Positions 45,676-56,098 are shown, numbered from the stretch's first letter. The stretch: DNA of 64,000 bases from Chloroflexota bacterium (GCA_030550095.1 JAUQQA010000001.1:62001-126000), one strand, 5' to 3'. The notes: generated by a model not told the origin, from the letters alone. Numbers and translations are program-made.

Positions 45676-45681
45676 ACTATA
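45676..45681 (-). promoter_or_regulatory. Extended -10 promoter of the Rieske/bc operon
   Basis: Minus strand TGaTATAGT, an extended -10, lies 55 nt before the Rieske ATG in the 120-nt gap to uppP. The -35 is weak, as usual for this type. Confidence 0.6.
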
Positions 45682-45741
45682 TCACGCCCTGCTGCTTCGC
45701 GTCCAGTGAATTTCTTTCATCTCTCAGGGTGATACCTTTCA

Positions 45742-46554
45742 TTAGCGCAGCCAACCCACCGCAGCCAAAGCGATCACGACAACCCCAGCTACGATGCGAT
45801 ACCACCCAAAGGGCTTGAGGCTGTAACGCGCGACGTAGGCGAGAAACGCCTTCACCACAAGCAAGGCGACGAGAAACGACACCCCAAAGCCCACACCAAA
45901 CGCCATGCCCCACTCCGCCGGGATGCGGTCGAGCGCGCGCACCAAGCTATACACGCTCGCCGCGCCAAGCGTGGGGATCGAGAGGTAAAACGAGAACCGC
46001 AGCGCCGTCGGGCGATCCATGCCGACGAGCATCCCGCCCAAGATCGTGGCTGCGGCGCGTGAGACGCCCGGGACGAGTGAGAGCACCTGGGCAAGCCCCA
46101 CGCCCAGCGCATCACGCAACGTCACCATCTCCACATGGTGCACGCGCGGTTGGCGCTGCCGCGTCTCGATCCACAGCATCGCTGCCCCGCCGACAATGAG
46201 CGCTAACGCAACCGTCCACGGCGAGAAGAGATGCGCCTCGATCCAGTCGTCGAATACGACGCCGACCAGCGCCGCAGGCAAAAAGGCAACCAACACGCCG
46301 AGCAACAGCACGCGCGCCTGCACCTCACGCGCAGCGCGACGCAGCAGCGCTAGCAAATCGCGCGCGAAATACACCACCACCGCGAGGATCGCGCCGAGCT
46401 GGATGAAAATCTCAAACGCCACCTCGACCTCGCGTGGGATCACCAGCGCGCGCCCAACAACGATGAGGTGTCCCGTGGACGAGACAGGCAGGAACTCCGT
46501 CAGCCCCTCAACAATGCCCATCACGACCGCTTTGAGCAGCAAAGACCAATCCAT
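45742..46554 (-). CDS. uppP: Undecaprenyl-diphosphatase
   Basis: UppP/BacA (270 aa) recycles undecaprenyl pyrophosphate and can confer bacitracin resistance. The active region GIVEGLTEFLPVSSTGHLIV is at the N terminus, and the second motif reads SLVPGVSRAAATILGGMLVGMDR, with Ala where PGxSRS usually has Ser. Eight spans are visible. It follows prsW by 18 nt on the same strand and probably shares its promoter. It is the only cell-wall lipid gene nearby. Confidence 0.95.
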   Translation of the reverse strand: MDWSLLLKAVVMGIVEGLTEFLPVSSTGHLIVVGRALVIPREVEVAFEIFIQLGAILAVVVYFARDLLALLRRAAREVQARVLLLGVLVAFLPAALVGVVFDDWIEAHLFSPWTVALALIVGGAAMLWIETRQRQPRVHHVEMVTLRDALGVGLAQVLSLVPGVSRAAATILGGMLVGMDRPTALRFSFYLSIPTLGAASVYSLVRALDRIPAEWGMAFGVGFGVSFLVALLVVKAFLAYVARYSLKPFGWYRIVAGVVVIALAAVGWLR

Positions 46555-46572
46555 CGTGTGTTCCTTATAGAT

Positions 46573-47523
46573 TCAGACAACGAGATGTGGATACGAAAAG
46601 CGACGCAGCACCTTGCGCCACTGTTCTAGCTCTTCGGGGATGACATACTCGCCATAGTGCAGTTGCTGCTTTTTGCGCTGCGCTAGCTCAGCAGCTGCCT
46701 GAAGAAAAGCGCGATGCGGCTGCGGCAGATCGCTCACACGCTTGAACGTCGTGAGCGCGGCATAGGCTTGCGGCGAAAGCGTGTGTGGCACTTCATCCGC
46801 AAGGTAGGTGCGGAACATCTCGTGATCGTGGTGGCGGCTGACGAAGCGCAAGCCCACCATCAGCGCGATCAGCACGGCGTAGTTCAACATCGTGGCGCAG
46901 AGCGTTTGCGGACCGATCAGGTCTGCCAACACAAGCGAGCCGTTGTGCACTGCGTGCGCAACAATCGCAGCCGCGAATCCGCCGCCGACGTAAAGCGTCT
47001 TCAGCGCGGGCAGCCGCGCGTAGCGCGCCAGCCCGAAGCCGATCCCCACGAGCGAGGTCCAGAAGCCGTGCATGAAGCCGAACACGATCACGCGCAGCAG
47101 GAACAGCCGCACCCACTCCTCAAACGATTCAGTGTTCGCCAGATACAGAATGTTCTCGATGTACGCAAAACCAAAGCCGACCGTCGAGCCATACACAATG
47201 CCATCCACCCAGCCATCAAACTCACGGCGCCGCCACGCGTAAATCATGGCGACTGCTAACCCCTTGGCGATTTCCTCAGTGATCGGCGCGTAGAGGATCG
47301 CGCCAATCGAAGCCGCACCTCTCTCGCCGAGCAACAGTGCTGTGGGCACCTGCAAGAAGAGCTGCGCGATGAGCGCAAGCAACGCCGCCGGCGCCATCCC
47401 CCACAAGAAAGCCGCGACGAGATACTTCGGCGGCTCTTTCTCAAAGTGATCGATGCTGCGCACCAACGCAGCGTAGAGCGCTGTCGGCACCGCAACCAAC
47501 GCCGCAGAAAGCACAAGCGGCAT
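46573..47523 (-). CDS. PrsW-family intramembrane metalloprotease
   Basis: A 316-residue polytopic protein of the PrsW/Rce1 (CPBP-related) type. The catalytic pattern is visible: APITEEIAKGLAV (EExxK), GFGFAYIENILYL (ExxxN), FGFMHGFWTSLVGIGFG (His) and VAHAVHNGSL (His). Related proteases cleave anti-sigma factors in the membrane; a broken ECF sigma factor gene is divergently placed next to it. ATG 47523 has a TGcTAGAAT extended -10 about 9 nt upstream and no Shine-Dalgarno. Confidence 0.92.
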   Translation of the reverse strand: MPLVLSAALVAVPTALYAALVRSIDHFEKEPPKYLVAAFLWGMAPAALLALIAQLFLQVPTALLLGERGAASIGAILYAPITEEIAKGLAVAMIYAWRRREFDGWVDGIVYGSTVGFGFAYIENILYLANTESFEEWVRLFLLRVIVFGFMHGFWTSLVGIGFGLARYARLPALKTLYVGGGFAAAIVAHAVHNGSLVLADLIGPQTLCATMLNYAVLIALMVGLRFVSRHHDHEMFRTYLADEVPHTLSPQAYAALTTFKRVSDLPQPHRAFLQAAAELAQRKKQQLHYGEYVIPEELEQWRKVLRRFSYPHLVV

Positions 47524-47532
47524 GACGTGCGG

Positions 47533-47538
47533 ATTCTA
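47533..47538 (-). promoter_or_regulatory. Extended -10 box of prsW
   Basis: Minus strand TGcTAGAAT; the hexamer ends 9 nt before the prsW ATG, a leaderless arrangement. A TATATC at 47569-47574 on the plus strand could serve the sigma gene (ATG 47589). Confidence 0.5.
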
Positions 47539-47588
47539 GCAAGCGAAACCAAAGTCGGAGCTCGAGCGTATATCTTGTTTGACGTGTG

Positions 47589-48281
47589 ATGACAGCGCTC
47601 AGCGAACGCGCGTTGCCTGCTTGGCGGTTCGACGCTGCCGCGGCTCGCCCTGCGCAGCTCAAGGAGCAAGCGCAGGCGCTCGCGATAGTGCGGGAGGTGA
47701 TCGCTGGCAACCGCGAGGCATTTCGCTGGGTGGTGGAGACCTACCAGAGCAGCGTGTATAACCTGGCGCTGCGCTTGCTCGGCGACCCTGCTGAAGCCGA
47801 GGACGTTACACAGGAGACGTTCGTGCGCGCCTACCTTCACCTCGGCAGCTACCAGGCAGAGTATCGCTTCAGGGCGTGGTTACTCTCCATCGCTGCACAT
47901 CTCTGCATTGACCGCCTGCGACGGCGCAAGCATGAACCCGCACTGCTAGAAGACGCTCCTGCTAGCGGCGAAGAAACGGAAACCGAAAACCGACGCGCGC
48001 TCATTGATCCCGCGCCGCTCCCCGACGGTGCTCGTCCCGGCGGCGATCCTCGGCTTTGCGGTCACGTTGGTGTTGATCCCCGTGGCGCTGGTGCTGGCGC
48101 TCCTCTATGCGTTTGCGATCGTTCTCGGCTGGGTCGTTTCGGCAGCTTTACTGGGCGAGCGGCTAACGCGTGCTTTGAAAGGCACGGGCTGGGCGCTTGC
48201 CGTGCAGGTAGGACTGGGCGCGTTGGTGCTTGCAGTGTTGGGCAACACGCCGTTCATTGGCGGGCTGATCGGCTTTCTTGA
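47589..48281 (+). pseudogene. ECF sigma factor, truncated after region 2
   Basis: The first 125 residues are a clear sigma-70 region 2: AIVREVIAGNREAFRWVVETYQ, NLALRLLGDPAEAEDVTQET, FVRAYLHLGSYQ, FRAWLLSIAAHLCIDRLRRRK. After a short linker (to about 48000) similarity ends. There is no region 4 (-35-binding helix-turn-helix), and the frame runs on as Gly/Arg/Ala-rich sequence across another coding frame (48004-48393). The gene is thus cut by a deletion or misjoin. The truncated product could still bind core polymerase, but as a sigma factor it should be dead. The ATG at 47589 follows a GTG at 47586. Confidence 0.75.
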
Positions 48282-48393
48282 GGCTTCGCTGGGGCTTGGC
48301 GCGCTGATCCTCACGCGACTGGGCACGCAGGCTTATGCTGCCGCTGCTCCCGCTGCGCCCTCGTCCACGTCGAACACGCCAACGAGCGCGTGA
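48004..48393 (+). pseudogene. 3' fragment of a membrane-protein gene
   Basis: In the +1 frame relative to the sigma gene, from about 48018, one reads PTVLVPAAILGFAVTLVLIP then ALVLALLYAFAIVLGWVVSA, LLGERLTRALK, LGNTPFIGGLIGFLEASLGLG and LGTQAY. This is a chain of membrane spans like the C-terminal region of certain Chloroflexota membrane or bactofilin-associated proteins (an impression, not a search result). It has no start of its own except a TTG in the junction, so it looks like the surviving end of a gene whose beginning was deleted together with the end of the sigma factor gene. Confidence 0.6.
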
Positions 48394-48412
48394 GCACCCA
48401 ACAAAGCAAACA

Positions 48413-48438
48413 CGGGTGTTGGGGTTTCCCAACACCCG
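48413..48438. terminator. Bidirectional terminator between the fragment and groEL
   Basis: Perfect 11-bp stem cgggtgttggg (48413-48423)/cccaacacccg (48428-48438) with a 4-nt loop. T-rich tracts follow on both strands (TTGTTGTTT on plus, TGTTTGCTTTGTT on minus), so it can stop both the truncated genes and groEL. Confidence 0.88.
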
Positions 48439-48464
48439 CGTTGTTGTTTGGTGTGTCCCGAGCT

Positions 48465-50111
<1,647 letters not shown>

Positions 50112-50130
50112 TTAGCTAGGAATTGGGGGA

Positions 50131-50457
50131 TCACTCGATCACTGCGAGGATGTCGCTCTCCTTGAGGATGAGGTACTTCTTGCCTTCGATCTTGATCTCG
50201 GTGCCCGCATACTTGGCGTAGAGGACTTGGTCGCCGACCTTCACATCCATGGGGATCACCTTCCCCTCGTCATCCTTACGCCCAGGGCCGACGGCCAGTA
50301 CCACGCCTTTCTGCGGCTTTTCCTTTGCCGTCTCGGGCAGCACCAACTTGCCGCCAGCAAAGGTAACCTCTTCCTCCTCCACTGGCTCCACCAAGACGCG
50401 ATCCGCCAGTGGGCGAACGTTGACCTTGAGTTCCACCGTGTCGGCTTTCTTCGCCAT
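50131..50457 (-). CDS. groES: Co-chaperonin GroES
   Basis: 10-kDa co-chaperonin (108 aa). [45 protein letters not shown] covers the dome strands and mobile loop, and [25 protein letters not shown] the C-terminal part. I start at ATG 50457 ([11 protein letters not shown]), with GGAGGG 7 nt upstream; the earlier in-frame ATG has none. The first 12 residues are an extra basic tail. First gene of the groES-groEL operon. Confidence 0.96.
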   Translation of the reverse strand: MAKKADTVELKVNVRPLADRVLVEPVEEEEVTFAGGKLVLPETAKEKPQKGVVLAVGPGRKDDEGKVIPMDVKVGDQVLYAKYAGTEIKIEGKKYLILKESDILAVIE

Positions 50458-50513
50458 ACGCTGACCCTCCACACAGGCTGGCTGGATTGTGCGCGATCCA
50501 CATTAGCACTGCG

Positions 50514-50540
50514 TTAGCACTTAAGGTATTTAAGTGCTAA
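50514..50540. promoter_or_regulatory. CIRCE element (HrcA operator)
   Basis: TTAGCACTT-N9-AAGTGCTAA, a perfect 9-9-9 inverted repeat differing from consensus TTAGCACTC/GAGTGCTAA only at the innermost base of each arm. An extra left half-site TTAGCACTG lies at 50503-50511. HrcA is expected to repress groES-groEL here and release it on heat shock; hrcA is not in the window. Confidence 0.93.
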
Positions 50541-50552
50541 ATCGCGGCGCGA

Positions 50553-50582
50553 ATGTTAGCACACTCGATTCGAGAGTGTCAA
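50553..50582 (-). promoter_or_regulatory. Promoter of groES-groEL
   Basis: Minus strand TTGACA (50577-50582), 18-nt spacer, TAACAT (50553-50558). The CIRCE lies just downstream of the expected start point. The promoter spacer is itself an inverted repeat (acactc ... gagtgt, 50561-50579). Confidence 0.7.
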
Positions 50583-50601
50583 GAGGAATCGCGCGGTGCG
50601 C

Positions 50602-50607
50602 GATAAT
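50602..50607 (+). promoter_or_regulatory. Putative -10 box (GATAAT) of thpR
   Basis: GATAAT ends 14 nt before the thpR ATG (50622), back to back with the groES promoter. No Shine-Dalgarno. Confidence 0.4.
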
Positions 50608-50621
50608 CGCGCACACATCCG

Positions 50622-51170
50622 ATGCGCGCGTTTCTTGCTCTTGTGCCCGATGCTGCCGCGCTCGAAGTGCTACGCGCCTACCAGCAACAGCTCGTGCAAA
50701 CGCCGTGGGCGCATCAGGTGAAGTGGGTGAGCGCAAACCATTGGCATCTCACCGTGCGCTTTCTCGGCGAGATTACCAACGCGCAACGTTTGCAGTTTGC
50801 GCGCATGCTGAGCGCAGCGTTGCGCGAGCAAAGCGTTCCCCCGATCCACGCGCAGTTCAGCCAACCGCAGTTCTTCCCCTCACCACGCCAACCGCGCGTG
50901 ATCGCGTGCCTCGTGCAGGCAACGCCGGCGTTGCAGCAGCTCGCTGCGCTTGCGGAGCGTTTGGCACAGCGCATTGGGCTGCCACCAGAGCGCAAACCGT
51001 TCAACGGGCACATCACACTGGGGCGCACGCGCGAGGCCTTCCCAGGCGCCGTGAAGTTGCCCTTTGAGGAGAGCTACGCGCCTTTCGTTGCCAACAGCGT
51101 GGTGCTGTTCAAGAGCGAGTTGACGCCGAGCGGCCCGATCTACACCACGCTCGACGTTTTCCCACTGTGA
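50622..51170 (+). CDS. thpR: RNA 2',3'-cyclic phosphodiesterase
   Basis: 2H phosphoesterase (182 aa), formerly called 2'-5' RNA ligase. Both HxTx motifs are present: NHWHLTVRFLG (about residues 41-51) and FNGHITLGRTRE (about 126-137). The last strand SELTPSGPIYTTL is typical. It opens 2',3'-cyclic phosphate RNA ends; the cellular target is not known. It is divergent from groES and convergent with recG, 16 nt apart. Confidence 0.93.
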   Translation: MRAFLALVPDAAALEVLRAYQQQLVQTPWAHQVKWVSANHWHLTVRFLGEITNAQRLQFARMLSAALREQSVPPIHAQFSQPQFFPSPRQPRVIACLVQATPALQQLAALAERLAQRIGLPPERKPFNGHITLGRTREAFPGAVKLPFEESYAPFVANSVVLFKSELTPSGPIYTTLDVFPL

Positions 51171-51186
51171 GGCTGCGCGCGCAGCG

Positions 51187-53685
51187 TTAGGTGGTCTCGG
51201 CTTCGGCGCGGAAGCGCACCTCGACCTTTGCCTTCAACAGCGGGTGCGCGGAGAGATCGGGGTCTTCTTGCAGCAGGCGCTCGGCAAAGGCGCGCGCTTG
51301 CTCGAGCAAGTCGCGATCGTGCACATTCACGAGGCGCAGTTCAGGCTCGCCGCTTTGGCGCGTGCCGAAAAAGTCGCCAGGGCCGCGCAGCTCGAGGTCA
51401 ATCTCAGCGAGTTTAAAGCCGTCGTGCGTGTTCACGATGGCTTGCAGGCGCTGGTCAGCGAGATCGTTGCTGCTATCTGCAAACAGCAGGCAGTAGGATT
51501 GGTGCTCACCGCGCCCGACACGACCGCGAAACTGATGCAACTGCGCCAAGCCGAAACGGTTGGCGCCCTCGATCAGCATCACCGTCGCGTTCGGCACGTC
51601 AATGCCGACTTCGACCACTGCTGTCGAGACCAACACCTGCGTTTCGCCGCGCGCGAACGCCTGCATGGCGGCTTCTTTTTCGGCGGGCTTCATCTTGCCG
51701 TGGAGCAAGCCGAGGCGGTAGCCAGGGAAGACCTCACGCTGCAAGCGCTCGTACTCCTCGACGGCAGCCTTCGCCTCCACCTTCTCGCTTTCTTCGACGA
51801 GTGGGCAGATCACGTAGGCTTGGCGGCCTTGGTCGAGCTGGTGGCGCACGAACTGGTAAGCGCGCTCACGCTCGGTGGGCGCGATCCAGTAGGTCTTTAC
51901 GGGTTGTCGTCCGGGCGGCATTTCGTCGAGCACCGTGTTGTCGAGGTCGCCGTAAAGCGTGAGCGCAAGCGTGCGCGGGATCGGCGTGGCGCTCATGATC
52001 AGCGTGTGGGGGTTGAGCGCGCCAGCTTTGCGGCGCAGCGCTGCACGTTGCTCCACGCCGAAACGATGTTGCTCGTCCACCACCACAAAGCCGAGCTGCT
52101 TGAAAACCACGCCTTCCTGGATCAGCGCATGCGTGCCGATCGCGATGGGGATCGTGCCTTCGCTCAAGCCTTCGTACACTGCACGGCGCTCGCTAGATTT
52201 CACGCTGCCCGTGAGCAGCGCAAGCTCGAGAGGCGGCAGCGCGCCTGCCTCAGCGAAGCGCTGGAACAAGCGCGTGAGGTTCTTGTGATGTTGCTCGGCG
52301 AGGATTTCCGTGGGCGCCATCAGCGCGGCTTGCGCGCCTGCTGCGACCGCAAGCGCCATGCCGAGCGCCGCGACGACCGTCTTGCCTGAGCCTACATCGC
52401 CTTGGAGCAAGCGGTGCATGGCGTTGGGGCGCGCGAGGTCGTCGGCAATCTCGCGGATGGCGCGGTGCTGCGCATTGGTGAGCGTGAAGGGCAGCGCGGC
52501 GATGAGGCGCTCGAGCAAGTCGGGCGGTGGCTGCAGCGGCAGCGCCGGCTCGTTGCGCCAAAGTTCGCGCTGTCGTAGCACGGCAAGCTGCAACTCAAAC
52601 AGCTCGTCGAAGGCGAGGCGACGGCGCGCGGCTTCCTGGGTGCGCATCGAGCGCGGGAAGTGAATCTCGCGCAGCGCCTCTTGGATCGGCATGAGATTCG
52701 CCTCGCGCAGCACAAACGCCGGTAGGTGCTCCGGCACGCGCGCAGGCCAATACTCCACCACGCGGCGCATCACGCGGCGCATGAGCAGCGGCTGTAGTCC
52801 CTCCGTCAGCCGATACACTGGCACGATGCTGCCGCCGATGATCCACTCGCGCTCGGCAGGCTCGTAGTGGGGGTTCTGAAACACCAATCGCCCGAGATAC
52901 TCGCCCACCTTGCCGCTGATCACCATCTCGCGGCCCACGGCGAACTGCTTGAGCAGGTTATCGGCGTAGCGCTCGGTGGTAAACCAGGTGCACTCAATGC
53001 TGCCTGAGGCGTCCTCGATGATCACGCGGATGATCACTTGCCCTGTGCGCGTTTGGAACTTGCGCGCCGAAGCCACGCGCCCAACGATGGTGACCTGCTC
53101 GCCATAGGTGAGCCGGTTGATGGTCTTCAGCGCGCTGTAGTCGTCGTAGCGCGTCGGGAAGTAGTAGAGCAAATCGCGGATCGTGTGCACGCCCAGCCGC
53201 GCGAGCTTTTGCGCGTTGAACTCGCCAATGCCGGCGATCGTGGTCACAGGCGCGTCGAGGCTCACGTTGGGCACGCTGCGCGGCGGTGTGCTGCGTCGAG
53301 GCGCGGAGGTGCTTGGCGCAGGCGGCGCGGGCTTCGGCGGCGAAGGCGCTGCGGGCACGCTTTGCGGCGGATCAGCCGTTGCCGCGATGGAAGGCGCAGC
53401 CGCTGGCGCAGTTGAAGGCGCAAGGCGCACCACCGGCGAGCGGAGCTGAGCCATGAGCGCGTCGAGCATAGCGCGGCGGCGGCTCACGTCCTCACAGGCG
53501 CTGTACTCGCGCATCTGCTGCGCGATCGTCATCGCCCAATCCTTGTCCAAGTTGGCGCGCTCCGCGAAGGCGAGCCACGTGTTGGCGAACGAATGCAAGC
53601 CGCGCGTGACTGCTTTGTCTTGGTAACCTGTCTGCGCCTCTAGGCGGAGGATTTTGAGCAGTTTCTCGGTCGCAGAATTTGGCAT
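51187..53685 (-). CDS. recG: ATP-dependent DNA helicase RecG
   Basis: Branch-migrating helicase (832 aa) for stalled forks and recombination. After an N-terminal extension of about 165 residues, including an Ala/Pro/Ser-rich linker, comes the wedge domain (GIGEFNAQKLARLGVHTIRDLLYYFPTRYDDYS, GQVIIRVIIEDASGSIECTWF). The motor follows: Walker A LLQGDVGSGKTVVAALG, motif II VVDEQHRFGVEQR, motif III MSATPIPRTLALTLYGD, and the TRG region MLIEGANRFGLAQLHQFRGRVGRGEHQSYC. The extension is found in several Chloroflexota and Gram-positive RecG proteins. Flanked by converging thpR and a divergent membrane-protein gene. Confidence 0.95.
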   Translation of the reverse strand: MPNSATEKLLKILRLEAQTGYQDKAVTRGLHSFANTWLAFAERANLDKDWAMTIAQQMREYSACEDVSRRRAMLDALMAQLRSPVVRLAPSTAPAAAPSIAATADPPQSVPAAPSPPKPAPPAPSTSAPRRSTPPRSVPNVSLDAPVTTIAGIGEFNAQKLARLGVHTIRDLLYYFPTRYDDYSALKTINRLTYGEQVTIVGRVASARKFQTRTGQVIIRVIIEDASGSIECTWFTTERYADNLLKQFAVGREMVISGKVGEYLGRLVFQNPHYEPAEREWIIGGSIVPVYRLTEGLQPLLMRRVMRRVVEYWPARVPEHLPAFVLREANLMPIQEALREIHFPRSMRTQEAARRRLAFDELFELQLAVLRQRELWRNEPALPLQPPPDLLERLIAALPFTLTNAQHRAIREIADDLARPNAMHRLLQGDVGSGKTVVAALGMALAVAAGAQAALMAPTEILAEQHHKNLTRLFQRFAEAGALPPLELALLTGSVKSSERRAVYEGLSEGTIPIAIGTHALIQEGVVFKQLGFVVVDEQHRFGVEQRAALRRKAGALNPHTLIMSATPIPRTLALTLYGDLDNTVLDEMPPGRQPVKTYWIAPTERERAYQFVRHQLDQGRQAYVICPLVEESEKVEAKAAVEEYERLQREVFPGYRLGLLHGKMKPAEKEAAMQAFARGETQVLVSTAVVEVGIDVPNATVMLIEGANRFGLAQLHQFRGRVGRGEHQSYCLLFADSSNDLADQRLQAIVNTHDGFKLAEIDLELRGPGDFFGTRQSGEPELRLVNVHDRDLLEQARAFAERLLQEDPDLSAHPLLKAKVEVRFRAEAETT

Positions 53686-53730
53686 GGTGCAGAGCGCCTG
53701 CGCGCATGGGGATTATAGACGCGAGGGTGA

Positions 53731-53736
53731 TACACT
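53731..53736 (+). promoter_or_regulatory. Extended -10 box of the antiporter-like gene
   Basis: TGaTACACT; the hexamer ends 9 nt before the GTG at 53746, a leaderless arrangement with no Shine-Dalgarno. Confidence 0.5.
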
Positions 53737-53745
53737 CGGCGCGTT

Positions 53746-55302
53746 GTGTGGCACGTCGTTGTGGTGCTTGCGTTGCTGCTGTGGATGCCACTTGTGAGCG
53801 TCATTGCCGCTGCGCTGACGTGGCGTTGGCGCTTGCCTTCGGAGTCATGGCGCTGGGCTGCGATCCTCGCCGCTGCGGGCGCCGGCGCGTTGAGCCTCGT
53901 CGCCTTGCTTTTGCGCGAGCCGAGCGCGGTGCTAGGCGGCTGGTTGCCCGTCTCTGCGTTCGGCGCGCCGCTCGCGTTGCGGCTCACGCCGCTGTCCACG
54001 CTGCTGCTGCTGAGCTGGTTTGTGGTGCATCTCGACTCAGCGCTGCGCGCCTCTGCTTGGAACCACGCACAACTTTGGTGGCTCGCGCTGATGAGCAGCG
54101 CGTTGGGCTTGCTGGCAGCAGCAGGGAACTTGTTGGTGCTACTCATGGGCATCGTGCTCAGCGACCTGGTGTGGATGTGGCGACGCAGCAGCGATGCCGC
54201 TTCGCACGTCCAAGAGGCTCTCATCGCGCTTGCGCTGCGCACGGTCGGCACAACGCTGTTGGTGTTGGTGTTCGCGGGTCACTACACAACGCATCGTAGT
54301 GCCGAGCTGGGGCTGTTCCCCTTAGCGGACGAGCTTGCGCCTGTGGGCGCTGTGGTGCTCGGCTTGCGCCTCCTGTTTGCGCCGTTCGCGCGCTTTGCCA
54401 CGTCGCGCCCCGACACCACTCAGCAGTTTGCGCTTTTCACCACGCTGGTGCTGCAACATCGTCTCGCTGAAGCGGGCTGGGCTGCTTTGCCGTCGTGGTT
54501 CAGCGTTTGGGCTGCGCTGAGCATCGGGCAAAGCCTCACCCTTGCGCTTGGAGGGCGGGCACGCGCAGCGCATATGCTTCCTGTAGCAGCCGCAGCGCTG
54601 AGCGCAGCAGTTGGCGCACACACGGATAGCGCTGCTCAAGCCGCAGTGGCTTCGACATGGCTTGTCGGCTCGTCGCTCGCAACGCACGTGCCCTTGCGAC
54701 GCAATTCCATGCTCGATGGCATGCGGCGCCTTGTTGGCGCGAGCGCGCTCCTCGGGCTATCGTCTTTGCCGCTCTGGCGGATCAGCGGTGGACACGTCGT
54801 GCTGGGCATCACGGCGCTTGGGGTCGCTTTACTGCTTGCGCGCTCAACGCGCACCGCAATGCGCGCGTGGCGCGGCGCGCGTTTCATGCTGCCACAAACG
54901 CACCGCGCGCCTTGGGTGCTTACTTGGGCAGGCTTTTTGATGCTTGTGGGTGCACTTGTGGGCGCGGGGTTGGTGATGCTCACAAGCACGACATTGAGCG
55001 CGCCGCTTAACCCCGCGAGCGCAGCTTGGACATTCGCGGCGCTCGGTCTCGCCCTTGGTGGAGGATGGCTGCAAATGCAGCTAATGCGACGCGCACCGAG
55101 CGGACTGCGCTTTGTGCAAGCGGCAAGCCAACGCGCGATCGCCGTCGCTGATTTTGCTGTGGCGATCGCGCAAGGCGCCTTGCATCGTCTTAGCGCTCTC
55201 CCTGCGCGCTTCTTCGATCTGCTCGAGCGCGATGGTGCGCTTGCGTGGCTGATCGTTGTGGTGCTGCTTGTTGTGTTGATAAGCCGCGCGCAATCACCAT
55301 GA
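53746..55302 (+). CDS. Polytopic membrane protein, weakly NuoL/M-like
   Basis: A 518-residue membrane protein with about 14 hydrophobic segments. Parts recall proton-conducting (NuoL/NuoM/Mrp) subunits, such as a run of spans with LGLRLLFAPFARFATSRPDT in the place of the conserved loop, and WFVVHLDSALRAS near the lumenal entry. The charged residues essential for pumping in that family are not clearly kept, so the assignment is tentative. It is a stand-alone gene without other complex I or Mrp genes. It starts with GTG behind an extended -10, and its stop overlaps the DUF2085 gene (ATGA). Confidence 0.45.
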   Translation: MWHVVVVLALLLWMPLVSVIAAALTWRWRLPSESWRWAAILAAAGAGALSLVALLLREPSAVLGGWLPVSAFGAPLALRLTPLSTLLLLSWFVVHLDSALRASAWNHAQLWWLALMSSALGLLAAAGNLLVLLMGIVLSDLVWMWRRSSDAASHVQEALIALALRTVGTTLLVLVFAGHYTTHRSAELGLFPLADELAPVGAVVLGLRLLFAPFARFATSRPDTTQQFALFTTLVLQHRLAEAGWAALPSWFSVWAALSIGQSLTLALGGRARAAHMLPVAAAALSAAVGAHTDSAAQAAVASTWLVGSSLATHVPLRRNSMLDGMRRLVGASALLGLSSLPLWRISGGHVVLGITALGVALLLARSTRTAMRAWRGARFMLPQTHRAPWVLTWAGFLMLVGALVGAGLVMLTSTTLSAPLNPASAAWTFAALGLALGGGWLQMQLMRRAPSGLRFVQAASQRAIAVADFAVAIAQGALHRLSALPARFFDLLERDGALAWLIVVVLLVVLISRAQSP

Positions 55303-56087
55303 AGCTGCCGCTGCGCCCCCTTGGTTTGCTTAGCCTGCTGCTCGTGCTGATCGGCGCGATGTTCATGCCACACACCTGGCTGCGCGCGCTTGACTTTGTC
55401 GGCTACGCAGTGTGCCATCGCATCCCCGCACGCTCGTTTTTCGTCGCAGGGGAGCAATTACCGCTCTGCGCGCGCGACACGGGCATGTTCGGCGCCGCGC
55501 TGCTCCACCTCATCTTGCTCGCAACATCGCCGCGCGCCCGTGCTGCGCGTCTCCCGAGCGGCATTTGGCGGGTGGGCTTAGCTGCGCTCGCGTTTGCCTG
55601 GGCAGCAGATGGGCTGAACTCCTACGTGGCGCTGCTCACTGGGCAACCAATCGCCTACGCGCCGAGCAACACCCTGCGCCTGATCACAGGCGCCGGCATG
55701 GGGATCGTAATGAGCACGTTGCTGGTCTTGCTGTTCAACCAAGCCGTATGGGCAAAGCCCGATCCCGTTGCGCCTTTCGCGCGCGGGCGCGACGTTTGGC
55801 GACCCGTGCTCGCTGCTGGGGCGGTGATTGCGCTTTACCTTTGGCGCCCTGCTGTGCTCTACGGACCGCTGGTGATGCTGAGCGCGCTTGGCGTGATCGT
55901 GATGGTCGGGGTGCTGGTGGGGCTGATCGTGCTCGTTGCGATGAACCAGCACGGCAAAGTCACCACTGCGCGGGTGCTCCTCTTGCCGATGACGCTGGGC
56001 TTCATCCTCGGCACGGCAGGGCTGTTTGCGGCGGCTGAGGTGCGGCTGGCGCTGCTCGGACCAACCTTGCCGCTCAACGCGCCTTGA
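55299..56087 (+). CDS. DUF2085 membrane protein
   Basis: A 262-residue membrane protein with the DUF2085 signature FVGYAVCHRIPARSFFVAGEQLPLCARDTGMFGAALLHL (CHR...LPxCxRxTG), followed by about six more spans. The Cys and His residues suggest a metal or redox site, but the function is unknown. It begins at ATG 55299, overlapping the end of the preceding gene; the earlier frame start lies inside that gene. Translational coupling to an antiporter-like protein is the only hint at a role. Confidence 0.85.
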   Translation: MKLPLRPLGLLSLLLVLIGAMFMPHTWLRALDFVGYAVCHRIPARSFFVAGEQLPLCARDTGMFGAALLHLILLATSPRARAARLPSGIWRVGLAALAFAWAADGLNSYVALLTGQPIAYAPSNTLRLITGAGMGIVMSTLLVLLFNQAVWAKPDPVAPFARGRDVWRPVLAAGAVIALYLWRPAVLYGPLVMLSALGVIVMVGVLVGLIVLVAMNQHGKVTTARVLLLPMTLGFILGTAGLFAAAEVRLALLGPTLPLNAP

Positions 56088-56098
56088 GCAAGCGCGTG

